A DNA stretch of 64,000 nt, from assembly GCF_008123425.1 (NCBI RefSeq), contig NZ_VSSS01000067.1, positions 226,077-290,076 of the forward strand, read 5' to 3'. A model generated the notes under the pieces. The model searched no databases. It was not told the origin of the DNA and saw only the letters and a list, made by a program, of their open reading frames with translations. Source of the stretch: Bradyrhizobium rifense (GTDB lineage Bacteria > Pseudomonadota > Alphaproteobacteria > Rhizobiales > Xanthobacteraceae). The position numbers and the translations under genes were made by a program. Below are positions 54,780-64,000 of the stretch, in pieces. The stretch's first letter is position 1; every line of letters starts with the position of its first letter.

Positions 54780-55264
54780 CCGGACAAGTTCACGAAGTCA
54801 CCCCCAATGTCGACGCCGGCACGGTGCTATCAGGCGCGCAATTCATTGACGCCTTTCGTGCGGAGGTCGGCGCGACGCAATTGAGCGCCCGCGAGGCCTG
54901 CACAAGAATGGTGCTGCACGGGCCGCGCTGGATCGATGCGCTGACGCGCTTGCGCAACATTCTGGTGACACCCTTCGGCTTGAAAAAATCGGGCGAAGGC
55001 GCCTACGCGCCCGGCGGCCTGATTGGCCTGTTTCCGGTGGTGAGCGAGACGCCGGAGCGGCTGGTCGCCGGCTTCGACGACTATCATCTCGATTTCCGTA
55101 TCGTGGTCGATGTCGCCGGCGAAGCGACGCTTCGCCACGTCACCGTGACCACTCTGGTGAAAACGAACAATTTCCTCGGACGGACTTACCTCGCGCTCAT
55201 CACGCCGTTCCACAAGCTCGTAGCCCGCAGCATGATGGGGAGCATCGTGGAGCCGGCGCGATGA
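54776..55264 (+). CDS. DUF2867 family protein
   Basis: 162 residues, soluble. The pattern VLHGPRWIDALTRLRNILV, GLFPVVSETPERLVAGFDDYHLDFRI and the end YLALITPFHKLVARSMMG is that of DUF2867, which has no known reaction. It is translated from an ATG overlapping the MATE stop and itself overlaps the thioredoxin-fold gene. Confidence 0.85.
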   Translation: MTGQVHEVTPNVDAGTVLSGAQFIDAFRAEVGATQLSAREACTRMVLHGPRWIDALTRLRNILVTPFGLKKSGEGAYAPGGLIGLFPVVSETPERLVAGFDDYHLDFRIVVDVAGEATLRHVTVTTLVKTNNFLGRTYLALITPFHKLVARSMMGSIVEPAR

Positions 55265-55911
55265 CGCTGTCCGTCGACCTGTTCTTTTCCTTCCGCAGCC
55301 CCTTCAGCTATCTGGCGCTGCCGAAGACGCTGAAGCTGGTCGCGGAGTATGATCTCGCGGTCAACCTGCGGCCGGTCTATCCGCTCGCGGTGCGCGTGCC
55401 GGGCTTCTTCAAGAAGGCCAGTCCAAATTTCATTCGCTATGTCGTGCTCGACAGCACGCGCGTGGCGCAGCATGAGGGCATTCCGTTCCGCTTTCCGCGA
55501 CCGGATCCGATCGTGCAGGACAAGGTGACGTTCGATGTCGCGGCCGAGCAGCCTTACATCCACCGGCTCACCCGGCTGGGAGCGATGGCGCAGCTCGAAG
55601 GCCGCGCGCTCGCATTCACCGATGCGATCGCGCGCGTGCTCTGGGACGGCTCGGTCGCCGGCTGGAACGAGGGCGATCATCTCGCGCGCGCCGCCGGGAA
55701 GGCCGGCTTCGATCTCACCGCAATGGATGCCGCCATCAGCGCCGATCCGGATCGCTACGAGCAGGTGATTGCCGAGAACGAAAAGGACCACGCGGTGTCG
55801 GGCCATTGGGGCGTGCCGACCTTCGCGTTCGAGAACGAGCCGTTCTTCGGCCAGGACCGGATCGATCTCCTGGTCTGGCGCCTGCAAAGCAAGGGCCTGA
55901 CGAAACGATAG
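55261..55911 (+). CDS. DsbA/2-hydroxychromene-2-carboxylate isomerase-like protein
   Basis: 216 residues. The start LFFSFRSPFSYLALPKTLKL, with Ser in place of the CxxC of disulfide oxidoreductases, and the later GHWGVPTFAFENEPFFGQDRI place it in the kappa-class GST/HCCA-isomerase branch of the DsbA fold. Such enzymes use glutathione for isomerisation or conjugation, which would suit an operon with an exporter, but the substrate is unknown. Confidence 0.85.
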   Translation: MTLSVDLFFSFRSPFSYLALPKTLKLVAEYDLAVNLRPVYPLAVRVPGFFKKASPNFIRYVVLDSTRVAQHEGIPFRFPRPDPIVQDKVTFDVAAEQPYIHRLTRLGAMAQLEGRALAFTDAIARVLWDGSVAGWNEGDHLARAAGKAGFDLTAMDAAISADPDRYEQVIAENEKDHAVSGHWGVPTFAFENEPFFGQDRIDLLVWRLQSKGLTKR

Positions 55912-55912
55912 C

Positions 55913-57028
55913 TCACTCCGCGACCTTCACCGGCCCATCGGCCGCAACCTCCGACCATTCGCCGACGACGCGGTCGAGATCGCAGAGATTCTGGTGCATC
56001 TGCTCCAGCGAGAAGCCGAGCGCGAAGAAGCGCTCCGCGGTGTCGCCGGGATGGCCGCGGATCACGCCGTCCTGACGCACCGCTGCAACCGCTTCGGCGT
56101 AATGCTGAAGCGCGACGTGCACCGGATGGATCGGCGGCGCGCCGGCGCCCGCGCGGATGGCTTCGGCCGCCGACTTCAGGAAGCGCACGATTGCCGCGCT
56201 GACCTCCGCCAGCGGGCCGGCGAGCCTGACCTGCACCTCGACCGGCAGCGGCACCACGGTGGCGCGGCCGATCATCACGACGTCGTGGCGCAGCCGCAGG
56301 ATCGTGCGCAGCAGCGGGCCGGTGTCGGGACCGCCGGACAGCCGCGCCGAACGCTCGCGCTCAGCCTCGGCACCGATTGCATTCATGCCCACCATGGCGG
56401 TGCCGATGCCGTCCTGGATCCGGTGCAGCGCATCGTTGTCGCGGCCGCGGGTGAGGCCGGCGAGCAGTTCCGTAAAAGCCTCCGCGATCAGCTCGAGCAG
56501 TTTTGCCGCGCTGGCGCGGATCTGCCGCACCGCGCGCGACGGCAGCACCAGGAAGGAGACCAAGAGCCCGGTGATGGCGCCGACCGAGACCTCGCTGACG
56601 CGGTCGATCGCCGAGGCCATGGGATCGGCATGATGCATGCTCGGAAGCACGAGCACGATCACGGCCGTCACCGTTGCAGAGCTCAGGTTCGGATAGATCG
56701 CTGCGACAAAGGCAAGCGGCGCGACGGCCAGCACCAGCAAACCCAGAAGACCCAATTCGCCGGAATAGGGGATCAGGATTGCGATAGCGCCACCATAGAT
56801 CGCGCCGCCGATCGTGCCGAGCATGTAGTCGCGCGTCGCCTTCAGCGAGCGCCCGACGCTCATCTGGGTCACGATGATGGAGGTGAGGACGGCCCAGAGC
56901 GGCAACAGCAGATGCAGAGCGGTGGCAAGTGCATAGGCCCCGGTGGCCGCGACCGTGACCCGGACCGCCAGCCCCAATTGCGTCTTTCGCGACCCGACCC
57001 AGTCGAACAGCTGTCCTGCGAGTGTCAT
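55913..57028 (-). CDS. FUSC-family (aromatic acid exporter-like) membrane protein
   Basis: 371 residues. The N-terminal ~160 residues hold five or six helices (LAVRVTVAATGAYALATALH, PLWAVLTSIIVTQMSVGRSL), followed by a long cytoplasmic helical part. This is the half-size FUSC type related to AaeB and YccS. Role: probable efflux of aromatic acids; not proven. The ATG at 57028 is preferred over a TTG two codons upstream. It is convergent with the MATE operon. Confidence 0.82.
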   Translation of the reverse strand: MTLAGQLFDWVGSRKTQLGLAVRVTVAATGAYALATALHLLLPLWAVLTSIIVTQMSVGRSLKATRDYMLGTIGGAIYGGAIAILIPYSGELGLLGLLVLAVAPLAFVAAIYPNLSSATVTAVIVLVLPSMHHADPMASAIDRVSEVSVGAITGLLVSFLVLPSRAVRQIRASAAKLLELIAEAFTELLAGLTRGRDNDALHRIQDGIGTAMVGMNAIGAEAERERSARLSGGPDTGPLLRTILRLRHDVVMIGRATVVPLPVEVQVRLAGPLAEVSAAIVRFLKSAAEAIRAGAGAPPIHPVHVALQHYAEAVAAVRQDGVIRGHPGDTAERFFALGFSLEQMHQNLCDLDRVVGEWSEVAADGPVKVAE

Positions 57029-57145
57029 CGTCAAACGTCCCGATCCTCGTAACCAGCCAAAAGCATAGCTGCTGCCCGCGGCCCCAAGCCCGCTTGAAAG
57101 GCAAAATCACCCCGCCTAACTTGCCGGCCAAAACGAGGAAACACG

Positions 57146-58516
57146 ATGGCTCACGAAACCGCAACGCTTGCCGCCTATGTCGCCAACCTGAAATATCAGG
57201 ATATTCCGGCGGAGGTGCTGGATCGCGCCAAGGTGCTGACGCTGGATTTCCTCGGCAGCGCCATCCGGGCACGGAGCGAGGCGGAATCGACCCCGTCGAT
57301 CCTGAAGATGCTGGAAGCGCTCGCGCTCGACACCAAGGGCGACTCCACCGTGTTCGGCGATGCCAAGACCTGGACACCGGCGGTGGCGGCCCTGCTCAAC
57401 GGGGCGCTCGGCCATTCCCTCGATTTCGACGACACGCATGCGGATTCCTCGCTGCATCCGAGCGCGCCGGTGGTTCCGGCCGCCTTTGCCGTCGGCGAAA
57501 TGGTCGGGGCATCGGGCCGCGACGTGCTGACGGCGATCGTCGCGGGCTATGAGGTGTGCTGCCGGCTCGGCAACGCGCTCGACCCGACGTCGCATTATGC
57601 GCGCGGCTTTCATCCGACCGCGACCGCCGGCACCTATGGCGCGGCGGCGGCCGCTGGAAAACTCTACGGCCTCTCCGAGACGCAGATCATCGCCGCCTTC
57701 GGCGTTGCCGGCAGCCAGGCCGCTGGTTCGCTGCAATTTCTGATGAACGGCGCCTGGAACAAGCGCTACCAGGTCGGGGCTGCCGCAATGAACGGCGTGA
57801 TCGCCGCGACGCTGGCGCGCAATGATTTCGTCGGCGCAACGGAATCGGTCGAAGGCAAGCACGGCCTGCTCGCCGGCTACACCGACGACGCGCATCCCGA
57901 CAAGGCGGTCGCCGGGCTCGGCAGGAGCTATGAGACCATGAAGATCGGCGTCAAACCGTATCCGAGCTGCCGCTACACCCATGCCGCGATCGACGCGCTG
58001 ATCGCGATGCGGCGCGAGCACAATCTGACGCCCGACCAGGTCAAGCGCGTCGAGATCGGCCTGCACCGCAACGGCATCACCCTGACCGGCGATGCCGCCA
58101 CCAAGCGGCATCCGACCTCGATCGTCGGCGGCCAGTTCTCGATGTTCTTCACCGGCGCGCTCGCGCTCGACCAGGGCTCGTTCGGCTGGGACGATTACAA
58201 CCGCCTCGGCGACGCCGCGATCGACGCGCTCGCCGACAAGTTCGACGTGGTGCAGGACGACCGGCTCGAGGTCGGCCGCACCCATCCCTTTGGCGCACGC
58301 GTCAGCATCACCACCGACGACGGCGTGCACGAGCGCCTCTATGCTGATCCCTCGGGCGAGCCGACATCATTCCCGGATGCGCAGGCGATGCAGCAGAAGT
58401 TTCTGACCTTGGCGCGGCCCGTGCTGAATGCACGGGCTGACAAATTCGCCGATGCCATCATGACGCTGGAGCGGTTCGATCGCGTGGCGAAGGCGACAGA
58501 GCTCGGGCGGCAGTAG
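57146..58516 (+). CDS. MmgE/PrpD family protein
   Basis: 456 residues. The N-terminal helical domain has VLTLDFLGSAIRARSE and LNGALGHSLDFDDTH. The later part GVKPYPSCRYTHAAIDAL is the family's active-site region, shared with 2-methylcitrate dehydratase and cis-aconitate decarboxylase. The isolated gene has no methylcitrate-cycle partners near it, so it is one of the many MmgE/PrpD paralogues with unknown substrate. GAGG precedes the ATG. Confidence 0.88.
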   Translation: MAHETATLAAYVANLKYQDIPAEVLDRAKVLTLDFLGSAIRARSEAESTPSILKMLEALALDTKGDSTVFGDAKTWTPAVAALLNGALGHSLDFDDTHADSSLHPSAPVVPAAFAVGEMVGASGRDVLTAIVAGYEVCCRLGNALDPTSHYARGFHPTATAGTYGAAAAAGKLYGLSETQIIAAFGVAGSQAAGSLQFLMNGAWNKRYQVGAAAMNGVIAATLARNDFVGATESVEGKHGLLAGYTDDAHPDKAVAGLGRSYETMKIGVKPYPSCRYTHAAIDALIAMRREHNLTPDQVKRVEIGLHRNGITLTGDAATKRHPTSIVGGQFSMFFTGALALDQGSFGWDDYNRLGDAAIDALADKFDVVQDDRLEVGRTHPFGARVSITTDDGVHERLYADPSGEPTSFPDAQAMQQKFLTLARPVLNARADKFADAIMTLERFDRVAKATELGRQ

Positions 58517-58521
58517 GTCGC

Positions 58522-59949
58522 CTAGTTCGCTCCCGCCAGCTTCCCCTTCTCGCGCGTTGTCGCCACGATATCGCGCACCAGATCGAACACGCCGTCCGCT
58601 TCCGGCGGCGCGTTCGGCGAGCGGCCGAGGCGTACGATCACGAGGCGTTCCGAGGGGATGATGATCGTATACTGCCCGATGGTGCCCTTGGCGAAGAAGG
58701 CATCGCGCGGCCAGCCGTGCTCCACGCGAAAGTTCGCGCCAAAGCTGTCGCCTTGGTTGGTCCAGAAGCCGGCACCGATCCCGACCCAGGCATTTGGCGT
58801 GGCCGTCGCGGAATAGTTCACCCAGCCCTCGGGGAGAATGCGCTTGCCGCCAGCGATGCCGTCGTTGAGATAGAGCTGGCCGAAGCGCGCCCAGTCGCGC
58901 GCGGATGCGAGCATTTCGCTGGAGCCCTCGATCGTGCCGGCACCGTCGAGCTGGAGCGTGACGTGATTCATGCCGAGCGGCGCGAACAGCTCGCGGCGCG
59001 CAAAGCGCAGCGCATCTGCAGGTTTGCCGCCGGCAGCGTTGCGGATCAGATGCGCGAGAATGAGGAAATTGCCGTCGTGATAATTCCAGGCTGTGCCCGG
59101 CGCCGTTGCGAACGGCGCGCGCTCGGCAAACGTGGCCATATCGTCCTCCGCGAATTTCATGGTGTTGACCGGCTCGAGCGCGGAGCCGAGCGAGGCCTGC
59201 AGCGAGCTTCCGAGCGCAATGCCTGCGGTGTGACGCAGCAACTGATCGACGGTGATGGCATGACGCGGATCATCCGGATTTTGCCAGGCGGCAATTGGCG
59301 CGGGCCCGTCGAGCTTGAGCTTGCCCTGGCGCACAAGAATGCCCGTCAACGCTGACATCACCGACTTCGTCATGGAGAAGCCGAGCAGCGGCGTCTCCGG
59401 TCCGACACCATCCGCGTAGCGCTCGGCGATGATGCGGCCGGCCTTCATGACGACGATCGCGCGGGTGCGGCGATAGGGCGGCTGTGCGGGCTCGGCGAAG
59501 GCGCGGTCGAGCGCGGCTGACAGGTCCTCGCTTTGCGGCGGCACGAGTCCCGGACCGGCGATCTCAGGGAGCAACGCCGGCTGCTTGTCGTCCGGCGGCG
59601 GCGCGACGTCGGCGATCCCCTGGCCGTGCTCGAGCGTGCAGCCGAGCCCCTCGCGATAGACGGCATGGCTGCGGCCGATGCCGAACAGCGTCACCGTGAC
59701 ATCCTTGCGCGTGCGATCGACCTGAACATCCATCGCCCAGGTCAACAGTCCCGCGCCCGGCATCGCATCGGTGGTCTCGGTGAGGTTGCGCTGGGGATCG
59801 AGCCCGGAGACGAACGTCTCCGAGCAGAGCGTGTCGGCGATGAAGCCGGTCGCAACCTTCGGCACATCGCGCGCCCGCGCCGCGCCGAGCGCGAGGCCGG
59901 CACAGGCGATCGTGGTGGTGAGGAGGATGATCTTGCGGCGGCGAGTCAC
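58522..59949 (-). CDS. Serine hydrolase, beta-lactamase class C fold
   Basis: 475 residues, GTG start, with a signal peptide ending near GAARA-R (residue ~25). Residues ~150-460 are a beta-lactamase/penicillin-binding-like domain with SMTK (192-195) as the SxxK motif and NYHDGN in the second-motif position. Family members are often esterases, D-peptidases or hydrolases of unknown substrate rather than true beta-lactamases; the ~120-residue N-terminal part is unassigned. It follows an AraC regulator on the same strand with operator-like repeats between them. Confidence 0.87.
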   Translation of the reverse strand: MTRRRKIILLTTTIACAGLALGAARARDVPKVATGFIADTLCSETFVSGLDPQRNLTETTDAMPGAGLLTWAMDVQVDRTRKDVTVTLFGIGRSHAVYREGLGCTLEHGQGIADVAPPPDDKQPALLPEIAGPGLVPPQSEDLSAALDRAFAEPAQPPYRRTRAIVVMKAGRIIAERYADGVGPETPLLGFSMTKSVMSALTGILVRQGKLKLDGPAPIAAWQNPDDPRHAITVDQLLRHTAGIALGSSLQASLGSALEPVNTMKFAEDDMATFAERAPFATAPGTAWNYHDGNFLILAHLIRNAAGGKPADALRFARRELFAPLGMNHVTLQLDGAGTIEGSSEMLASARDWARFGQLYLNDGIAGGKRILPEGWVNYSATATPNAWVGIGAGFWTNQGDSFGANFRVEHGWPRDAFFAKGTIGQYTIIIPSERLVIVRLGRSPNAPPEADGVFDLVRDIVATTREKGKLAGAN

Positions 59950-60011
59950 GGGCTTTCTCCGGCTGGGGCGTGTGCCGGAGAGGAAAGCCGGATGCGGCCG
60001 ATGCGCGCTCG

Positions 60012-60087
60012 CCGGATTTGAAAAACGGCCTCGTCGAAACTGATCGGAGCTAGCCGATTTTGGAATTGTCTCGTGATTTCAAAGGCC
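60012..60087. promoter_or_regulatory. Candidate AraC operator repeats, second locus
   Basis: CCGGATTTGAAAAACGGCC (60012-60030), CCGATTTTGGAATTG (60054) and GTGATTTCAAAGGCC (60073-60087) lie 63-138 bp before the hydrolase start. They resemble the CCGATTCCTGnA...GGCC sites at 8447-8487, also just after a paralogous AraC gene. Confidence 0.42.
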
Positions 60088-60094
60088 TAACAAT

Positions 60095-61159
60095 CTAGGC
60101 CGCATCGACCTTGAGCCGCCGATATTCCGTCGGCGTCACGCCTGTGACCGCCTTGAAGGCGCGGTTGAACGGGCCGAGCGACTGGAAGCCGGCGTCCATG
60201 GCGATGGTGATGACGGGAACCTCGGCCTGGGTGGGGTCCGCGAGCGCGGCCTTGGCTTCCTCGATCCGGTGGTTGTTCAGGAACACATTGAAGTTGCGAT
60301 AGCCGAGCCGCTGGTTGATCAGCCGGCGCAGCCGATATTCCGGAATCTTCAGCCGGCCCGCCAGCACGCCGATGGTGATGTTCTCCTGGCGGTAGATCCG
60401 CTCATCCGCCATCAGCCGCATCAGGGCATCGATGAGTCTTTGGTCCGCGGCGTCATCGGCCGCAGGCTGAATGAAGACGACCGCCGGTGCCGCCTCCGAT
60501 GCAATAGGAAACAGGTCGGCGCCATCGACGCGCATCATGGCGTAAGCGATCGCCGCAACAATGCAGGCGAGCACGCCGGCATTGATCGTATCCGCGAGGT
60601 CGCCGACGTGATGGCCGGCGACGGCGATCTGAAGCACCGCATTCAGCCCGCCATAGAGCGCGGCGGCACAGACGATGAAGACGCGGACGCGGCGGCGGCG
60701 CTCGACCAGGTCGACCGGCCACGAGGCAATCGTCTGCCCGATTGCGAGCGCAATGAAGCCGAGCACGATCAGATTGACCATTGTGATCGAGAACCGCACG
60801 TTCCCACCCGGCGCGATCCAGACGCAACCTGCGAAGCTGAAGGCCGTCACCAGCGCCCAGACCAATCCGTGCCACCAGCGCAAGTGAAACGCGTCATCGA
60901 ACAGCGCGCGCGTGAACAGCCAGAACACCACGATGTTCCCGGTCGACAACGCGATCAGCGGCGCATGCCATGCCGGGATCAACGACGTGACGCCGACCGA
61001 ATAGCTCACCGCATGCGCGGCCGAACCCAGCGCGAAGGCCGCGCCGAGCCGGGCAGCCAGCACATTGCGAAAGTCAGACAGCAACGACGCCGCCAGCACC
61101 AGCAGCAGCGCGACGCTGGCGGCGCGAAAGGCGAGCTCGACATTGGTCAGAAGCATCAT
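60095..61159 (-). CDS. Membrane-anchored AraC-family transcriptional regulator
   Basis: 354 residues, same layout as the protein at 8506-9576: ~7 hydrophobic segments (residues ~1-215), linker, then a C-terminal AraC/XylS DNA-binding domain with IPEYRLRRLINQRLGYRNFN and GPFNRAFKAVTGVTPTEYRR. The DNA-reading helices of the two proteins are very similar, so they may bind related sites. Likely regulates the adjacent serine hydrolase gene. Confidence 0.88.
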   Translation of the reverse strand: MMLLTNVELAFRAASVALLLVLAASLLSDFRNVLAARLGAAFALGSAAHAVSYSVGVTSLIPAWHAPLIALSTGNIVVFWLFTRALFDDAFHLRWWHGLVWALVTAFSFAGCVWIAPGGNVRFSITMVNLIVLGFIALAIGQTIASWPVDLVERRRRVRVFIVCAAALYGGLNAVLQIAVAGHHVGDLADTINAGVLACIVAAIAYAMMRVDGADLFPIASEAAPAVVFIQPAADDAADQRLIDALMRLMADERIYRQENITIGVLAGRLKIPEYRLRRLINQRLGYRNFNVFLNNHRIEEAKAALADPTQAEVPVITIAMDAGFQSLGPFNRAFKAVTGVTPTEYRRLKVDAA

Positions 61160-61207
61160 TGGTCCGCTTCGTTCGTGCCGCGAACTTAAGTCAGATCGGA
61201 CGACGAT

Positions 61208-61777
61208 TCAATTTCGCCGCCACGTGGTGCGCGACGTGATCCAGGCGTCGGCGGGCTTGCCGAACAGCTCGATCTCGCGATCCTTCCGGGCGCCCAAGCT
61301 GCGAGCCACGGCTTGCGACGGCGCATTCGTACTTTCGATACAATGCAGGATGTCGTCGACCTCGAAACTGTCGAAGGCCCAGTCGATCGATGCGCGGGCC
61401 GCCTCGACTGCATAGCCCTTGCCGCGAAACTCCTTGGCGATGCCCCAGCCGACCTCGAAACCGGGCCAGCCTGGCGGACACCACGGCCCGACCCGCCCGA
61501 CATAATGGCCGCTCGACTTTTCCTCGACCACGAACATGCCGAAGCCGTAGAGCGCCCAGTGTCCGGAGATCACAGCTGCGTTGCGCCAGCCGGCGATTTC
61601 GGTGGTGACCGGCTTGCCGTCGGCTGCGATGAAACGCGCCGTGCCGGGGTCGCTCAGCATCACGGAATTGGGCGCGATGTCGCTTGCACGCCATGGGCGC
61701 AGAATCAGGCGTTCCGTCTCGATTTGGGGGCCGGATACCTGCAACAGCCGGGCACCAGGCTTGAGCGGCGGAATCAT
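61208..61777 (-). CDS. GNAT-family N-acetyltransferase (RimJ/RimL type)
   Basis: 189 residues. IETERLILRPWRASDI is the typical RimJ/RimL start; VGWGIAKEFRGKGYAVEAARASIDWAF is the acetyl-CoA-binding motif A. Acceptor unknown. It lies ~65 bp from pirin, divergently transcribed. Confidence 0.9.
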   Translation of the reverse strand: MIPPLKPGARLLQVSGPQIETERLILRPWRASDIAPNSVMLSDPGTARFIAADGKPVTTEIAGWRNAAVISGHWALYGFGMFVVEEKSSGHYVGRVGPWCPPGWPGFEVGWGIAKEFRGKGYAVEAARASIDWAFDSFEVDDILHCIESTNAPSQAVARSLGARKDREIELFGKPADAWITSRTTWRRN

Positions 61778-61841
61778 CTGTCTTCTCCCGTTCCCAAATT
61801 TGTTCTGCTACGATCATACCAGCAAAAAACAGGAGTCCACC

Positions 61842-62759
61842 ATGAGCTGGCAACCCTCCAACGATCCCGTGCTCGGCGATCCCATGTCCTGCGACGCGCT
61901 CGATCTCGTCATCGTGCCGCGCACCCGCGACCTCGGCGACGGATTCGTGGTGCGGCGTGCGTTGCCGCATGGCAAGCGGCAGATGGTCGGGCCGTTCATC
62001 TTCTTCGATCATTTCGGCCCGGTGCAGTTCGTCTCCGGCAAGGGGATGGATGTGCGGCCGCATCCGCATATCGGGCTTGCCACCGTCACCTACCTGTTCG
62101 ACGGGTCCATCATGCATCGCGACAGCGAGGGCAATGTGCAGGAGATCGCGCCGGGCGCGATGAATCTGATGACGGCCGGGCGCGGCATCGCGCACTCCGA
62201 GCGCACGCCGGATACGCAGCGCGCCTCGGGCCAGCAGATGCTCGGCCTGCAAAGCTGGATCGCACTGCCGGCCGGATCAGAAGAGATCGACCCCTCGTTC
62301 CAGCATTATGCGGCGGGCGAGCTGCCGATGATCTCCGAACGCGATTTCACTGCGCGGGTGATTGCGGGATCCGCCTTCGGCATCACCTCGCCCGTAAAGA
62401 TGGTCTCGCCCTGGTTCTACACCGAGGTTACGGCGGTCGCTGGCGCGAGCGTGCCGCTCGACCCTGACCATGAGGAGCGCGCGATCTACGTGGTCGACGG
62501 CGAGGTCGAGATCGCGAACGAGCGCTATGAAGGGCCGCGACTCCTGATCTTCCGCCCCGGCGACCGCATCACCGTGAAGGCGCTCAAGGCCACGCGGATG
62601 ATGTTTCTCGGTGGCGATGCATTGGAAGGCCCGCGCCACATCTGGTGGAATTTCGTCTCCTCCAGCAAGGAGCGGATCGAGCAGGCCAAGCAAGACTGGA
62701 AAACCGGGCGCTTCGCCGCGGTTCCGCAGGAACATGAGTTCATTCCGCTGCCGGAATAG
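61842..62759 (+). CDS. Pirin family protein
   Basis: 305 residues, bicupin. The N-terminal cupin has the metal-binding motif with FIFFDHFGPVQF and the two His of RPHPHIGLATVTYLF, then GIAHSERTPD; the C-terminal cupin has IYVVDGEVEIAN. Pirins are iron proteins; some oxidise quercetin and others act as regulators, so the role is open. AGGAG precedes the ATG. A hairpin terminator follows. Confidence 0.92.
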   Translation: MSWQPSNDPVLGDPMSCDALDLVIVPRTRDLGDGFVVRRALPHGKRQMVGPFIFFDHFGPVQFVSGKGMDVRPHPHIGLATVTYLFDGSIMHRDSEGNVQEIAPGAMNLMTAGRGIAHSERTPDTQRASGQQMLGLQSWIALPAGSEEIDPSFQHYAAGELPMISERDFTARVIAGSAFGITSPVKMVSPWFYTEVTAVAGASVPLDPDHEERAIYVVDGEVEIANERYEGPRLLIFRPGDRITVKALKATRMMFLGGDALEGPRHIWWNFVSSSKERIEQAKQDWKTGRFAAVPQEHEFIPLPE

Positions 62760-62771
62760 GCTAATCCGGTG

Positions 62772-62803
62772 TCCGGCCGTGCCATCAGGCGCGGCCGGAT
62801 TTC
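62772..62803 (+). terminator. Terminator after pirin
   Basis: TCCGGCCG and CGGCCGGA pair around TGCCATCAGGCG, followed by TTTCT. Confidence 0.7.
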
Positions 62804-62836
62804 TCGCCTGAAAGCCAGGTTTTCGAAAGCTTTGCG

Positions 62837-63751
<915 letters not shown>

Positions 63752-63773
63752 CCTCCGCTGTTTCGTCTCGCTC

Positions 63774-63853
63774 CGTCATTGCGAGCGAAGCGAAGCAATC
63801 CAGAGTCCCTCCGCAGAGACAGTCTGGATTGCTTCGCTGCGCTCGCAATGACG
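63774..63853. repeat. Inverted repeat (CGTCATTGCGAGCGAAGCGAAGC)
   Basis: CGTCATTGCGAGCGAAGCGA at the left pairs with the same sequence reversed (CGCTGCGCTCGCAATGACG) at the right. It is a widely dispersed alphaproteobacterial palindrome, here downstream of purC. Confidence 0.85.
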
Positions 63854-63881
63854 TGGAGAGCTGGTGCCACCAAGCACTCTG

Positions 63882-64000
63882 CCGTCGTCCCGGCGAACGC
63901 CGGGACCCATACCGCGGAATCTATCGATCGCGGATGGCCGGAGTACCGAACTCCAAGTCTTCGCCAAACCGCTCCCTGTGGTTATGGGTCCCGGCGAACG
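63882..64000. repeat. Palindromic repeat (GTCCCGGCGAACGCCGGGAC), runs off window
   Basis: GTCCCGGCGAACGCCGGGAC is followed after ~90 bp by ATGGGTCCCGGCGAACG at the edge, with ACCCATACCGC in between pairing to GGTTATGGGT. It continues beyond the window. Confidence 0.75.

Noticed and set aside
58522..59949. Call as an antibiotic-resistance beta-lactamase
   Set aside because: SxxK is present, but length, N-terminal domain and context fit general serine hydrolases; no evidence for lactam cleavage.

Overview
The window looks like a chromosomal segment of a Bradyrhizobium-type alphaproteobacterium (Nitrobacteraceae). The evidence is high GC, the order dnaA, dnaN, recF, gyrB with a murA-type gene after gyrB, GANTC clusters, many small Bradyrhizobium-style hypothetical proteins, and several intergenic palindromic repeats of the kind common in that genus. 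The assignment rests on gene content and order, not on a database search.

Layout. 0-1.5 kb: the end of an EAL gene and a PAS-GGDEF diguanylate cyclase, then tRNA-Arg(CCG). 1.5-4.7 kb: a low-density accessory stretch behind the tRNA, with a decayed IS1595-type transposase and several very small genes. 4.7-10.9 kb: a glycosyltransferase, an O-antigen ligase-like protein, a sterol-desaturase-family gene broken by an in-frame amber codon, a membrane-anchored AraC regulator, a low-complexity protein and a 46-residue double-glycine-leader peptide. 11-20.7 kb: 3-methyladenine glycosylase, phosphoesterase, cyclic-nucleotide-binding protein, GNAT enzyme, the wreck of a B12-binding radical SAM gene, a polyprenyl diphosphate synthase with a winged-helix regulator and membrane protein, a secreted trypsin-like protease, and an ArsR/SRPBCC/DUF899 operon. 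20.7-26.4 kb: a TctC-type binding protein, VOC protein, acyl-CoA ligase, HD-GYP protein and a Fic protein with its own inverted-repeat operator.

27-34 kb is the most self-contained accessory system: a diaminopropionate ammonia-lyase homologue, a threonine-aldolase-family enzyme, an XRE-cupin regulator and a complete Aap-type amino-acid ABC transporter. Three copies of one 16-bp operator-like sequence sit in exactly the promoter positions needed to make them one regulon. 34-42 kb carries a Tat-exported molybdenum hydroxylase pair, hydrolases, a frameshifted gene, a polysaccharide-export lipoprotein and msrA.

42-53 kb is the replication core: rpsT, a gene-poor 1.2-kb region (possible origin or dnaA leader), dnaA, dnaN, recF, a secreted hypothetical protein, gyrB and a murA-type gene whose catalytic Cys is Asp. 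53-64 kb holds a MATE exporter operon, a FUSC exporter, an MmgE/PrpD protein, a beta-lactamase-fold hydrolase with a second AraC regulator, a GNAT protein, pirin and purC.

The best candidates for undescribed biology are the 27-34 kb amino-acid regulon, the GG-leader peptide at 10.7 kb, the Fic autoregulatory site, the palindrome shared by the winged-helix operon and uppS, and the operator-like motif shared by the two AraC loci.
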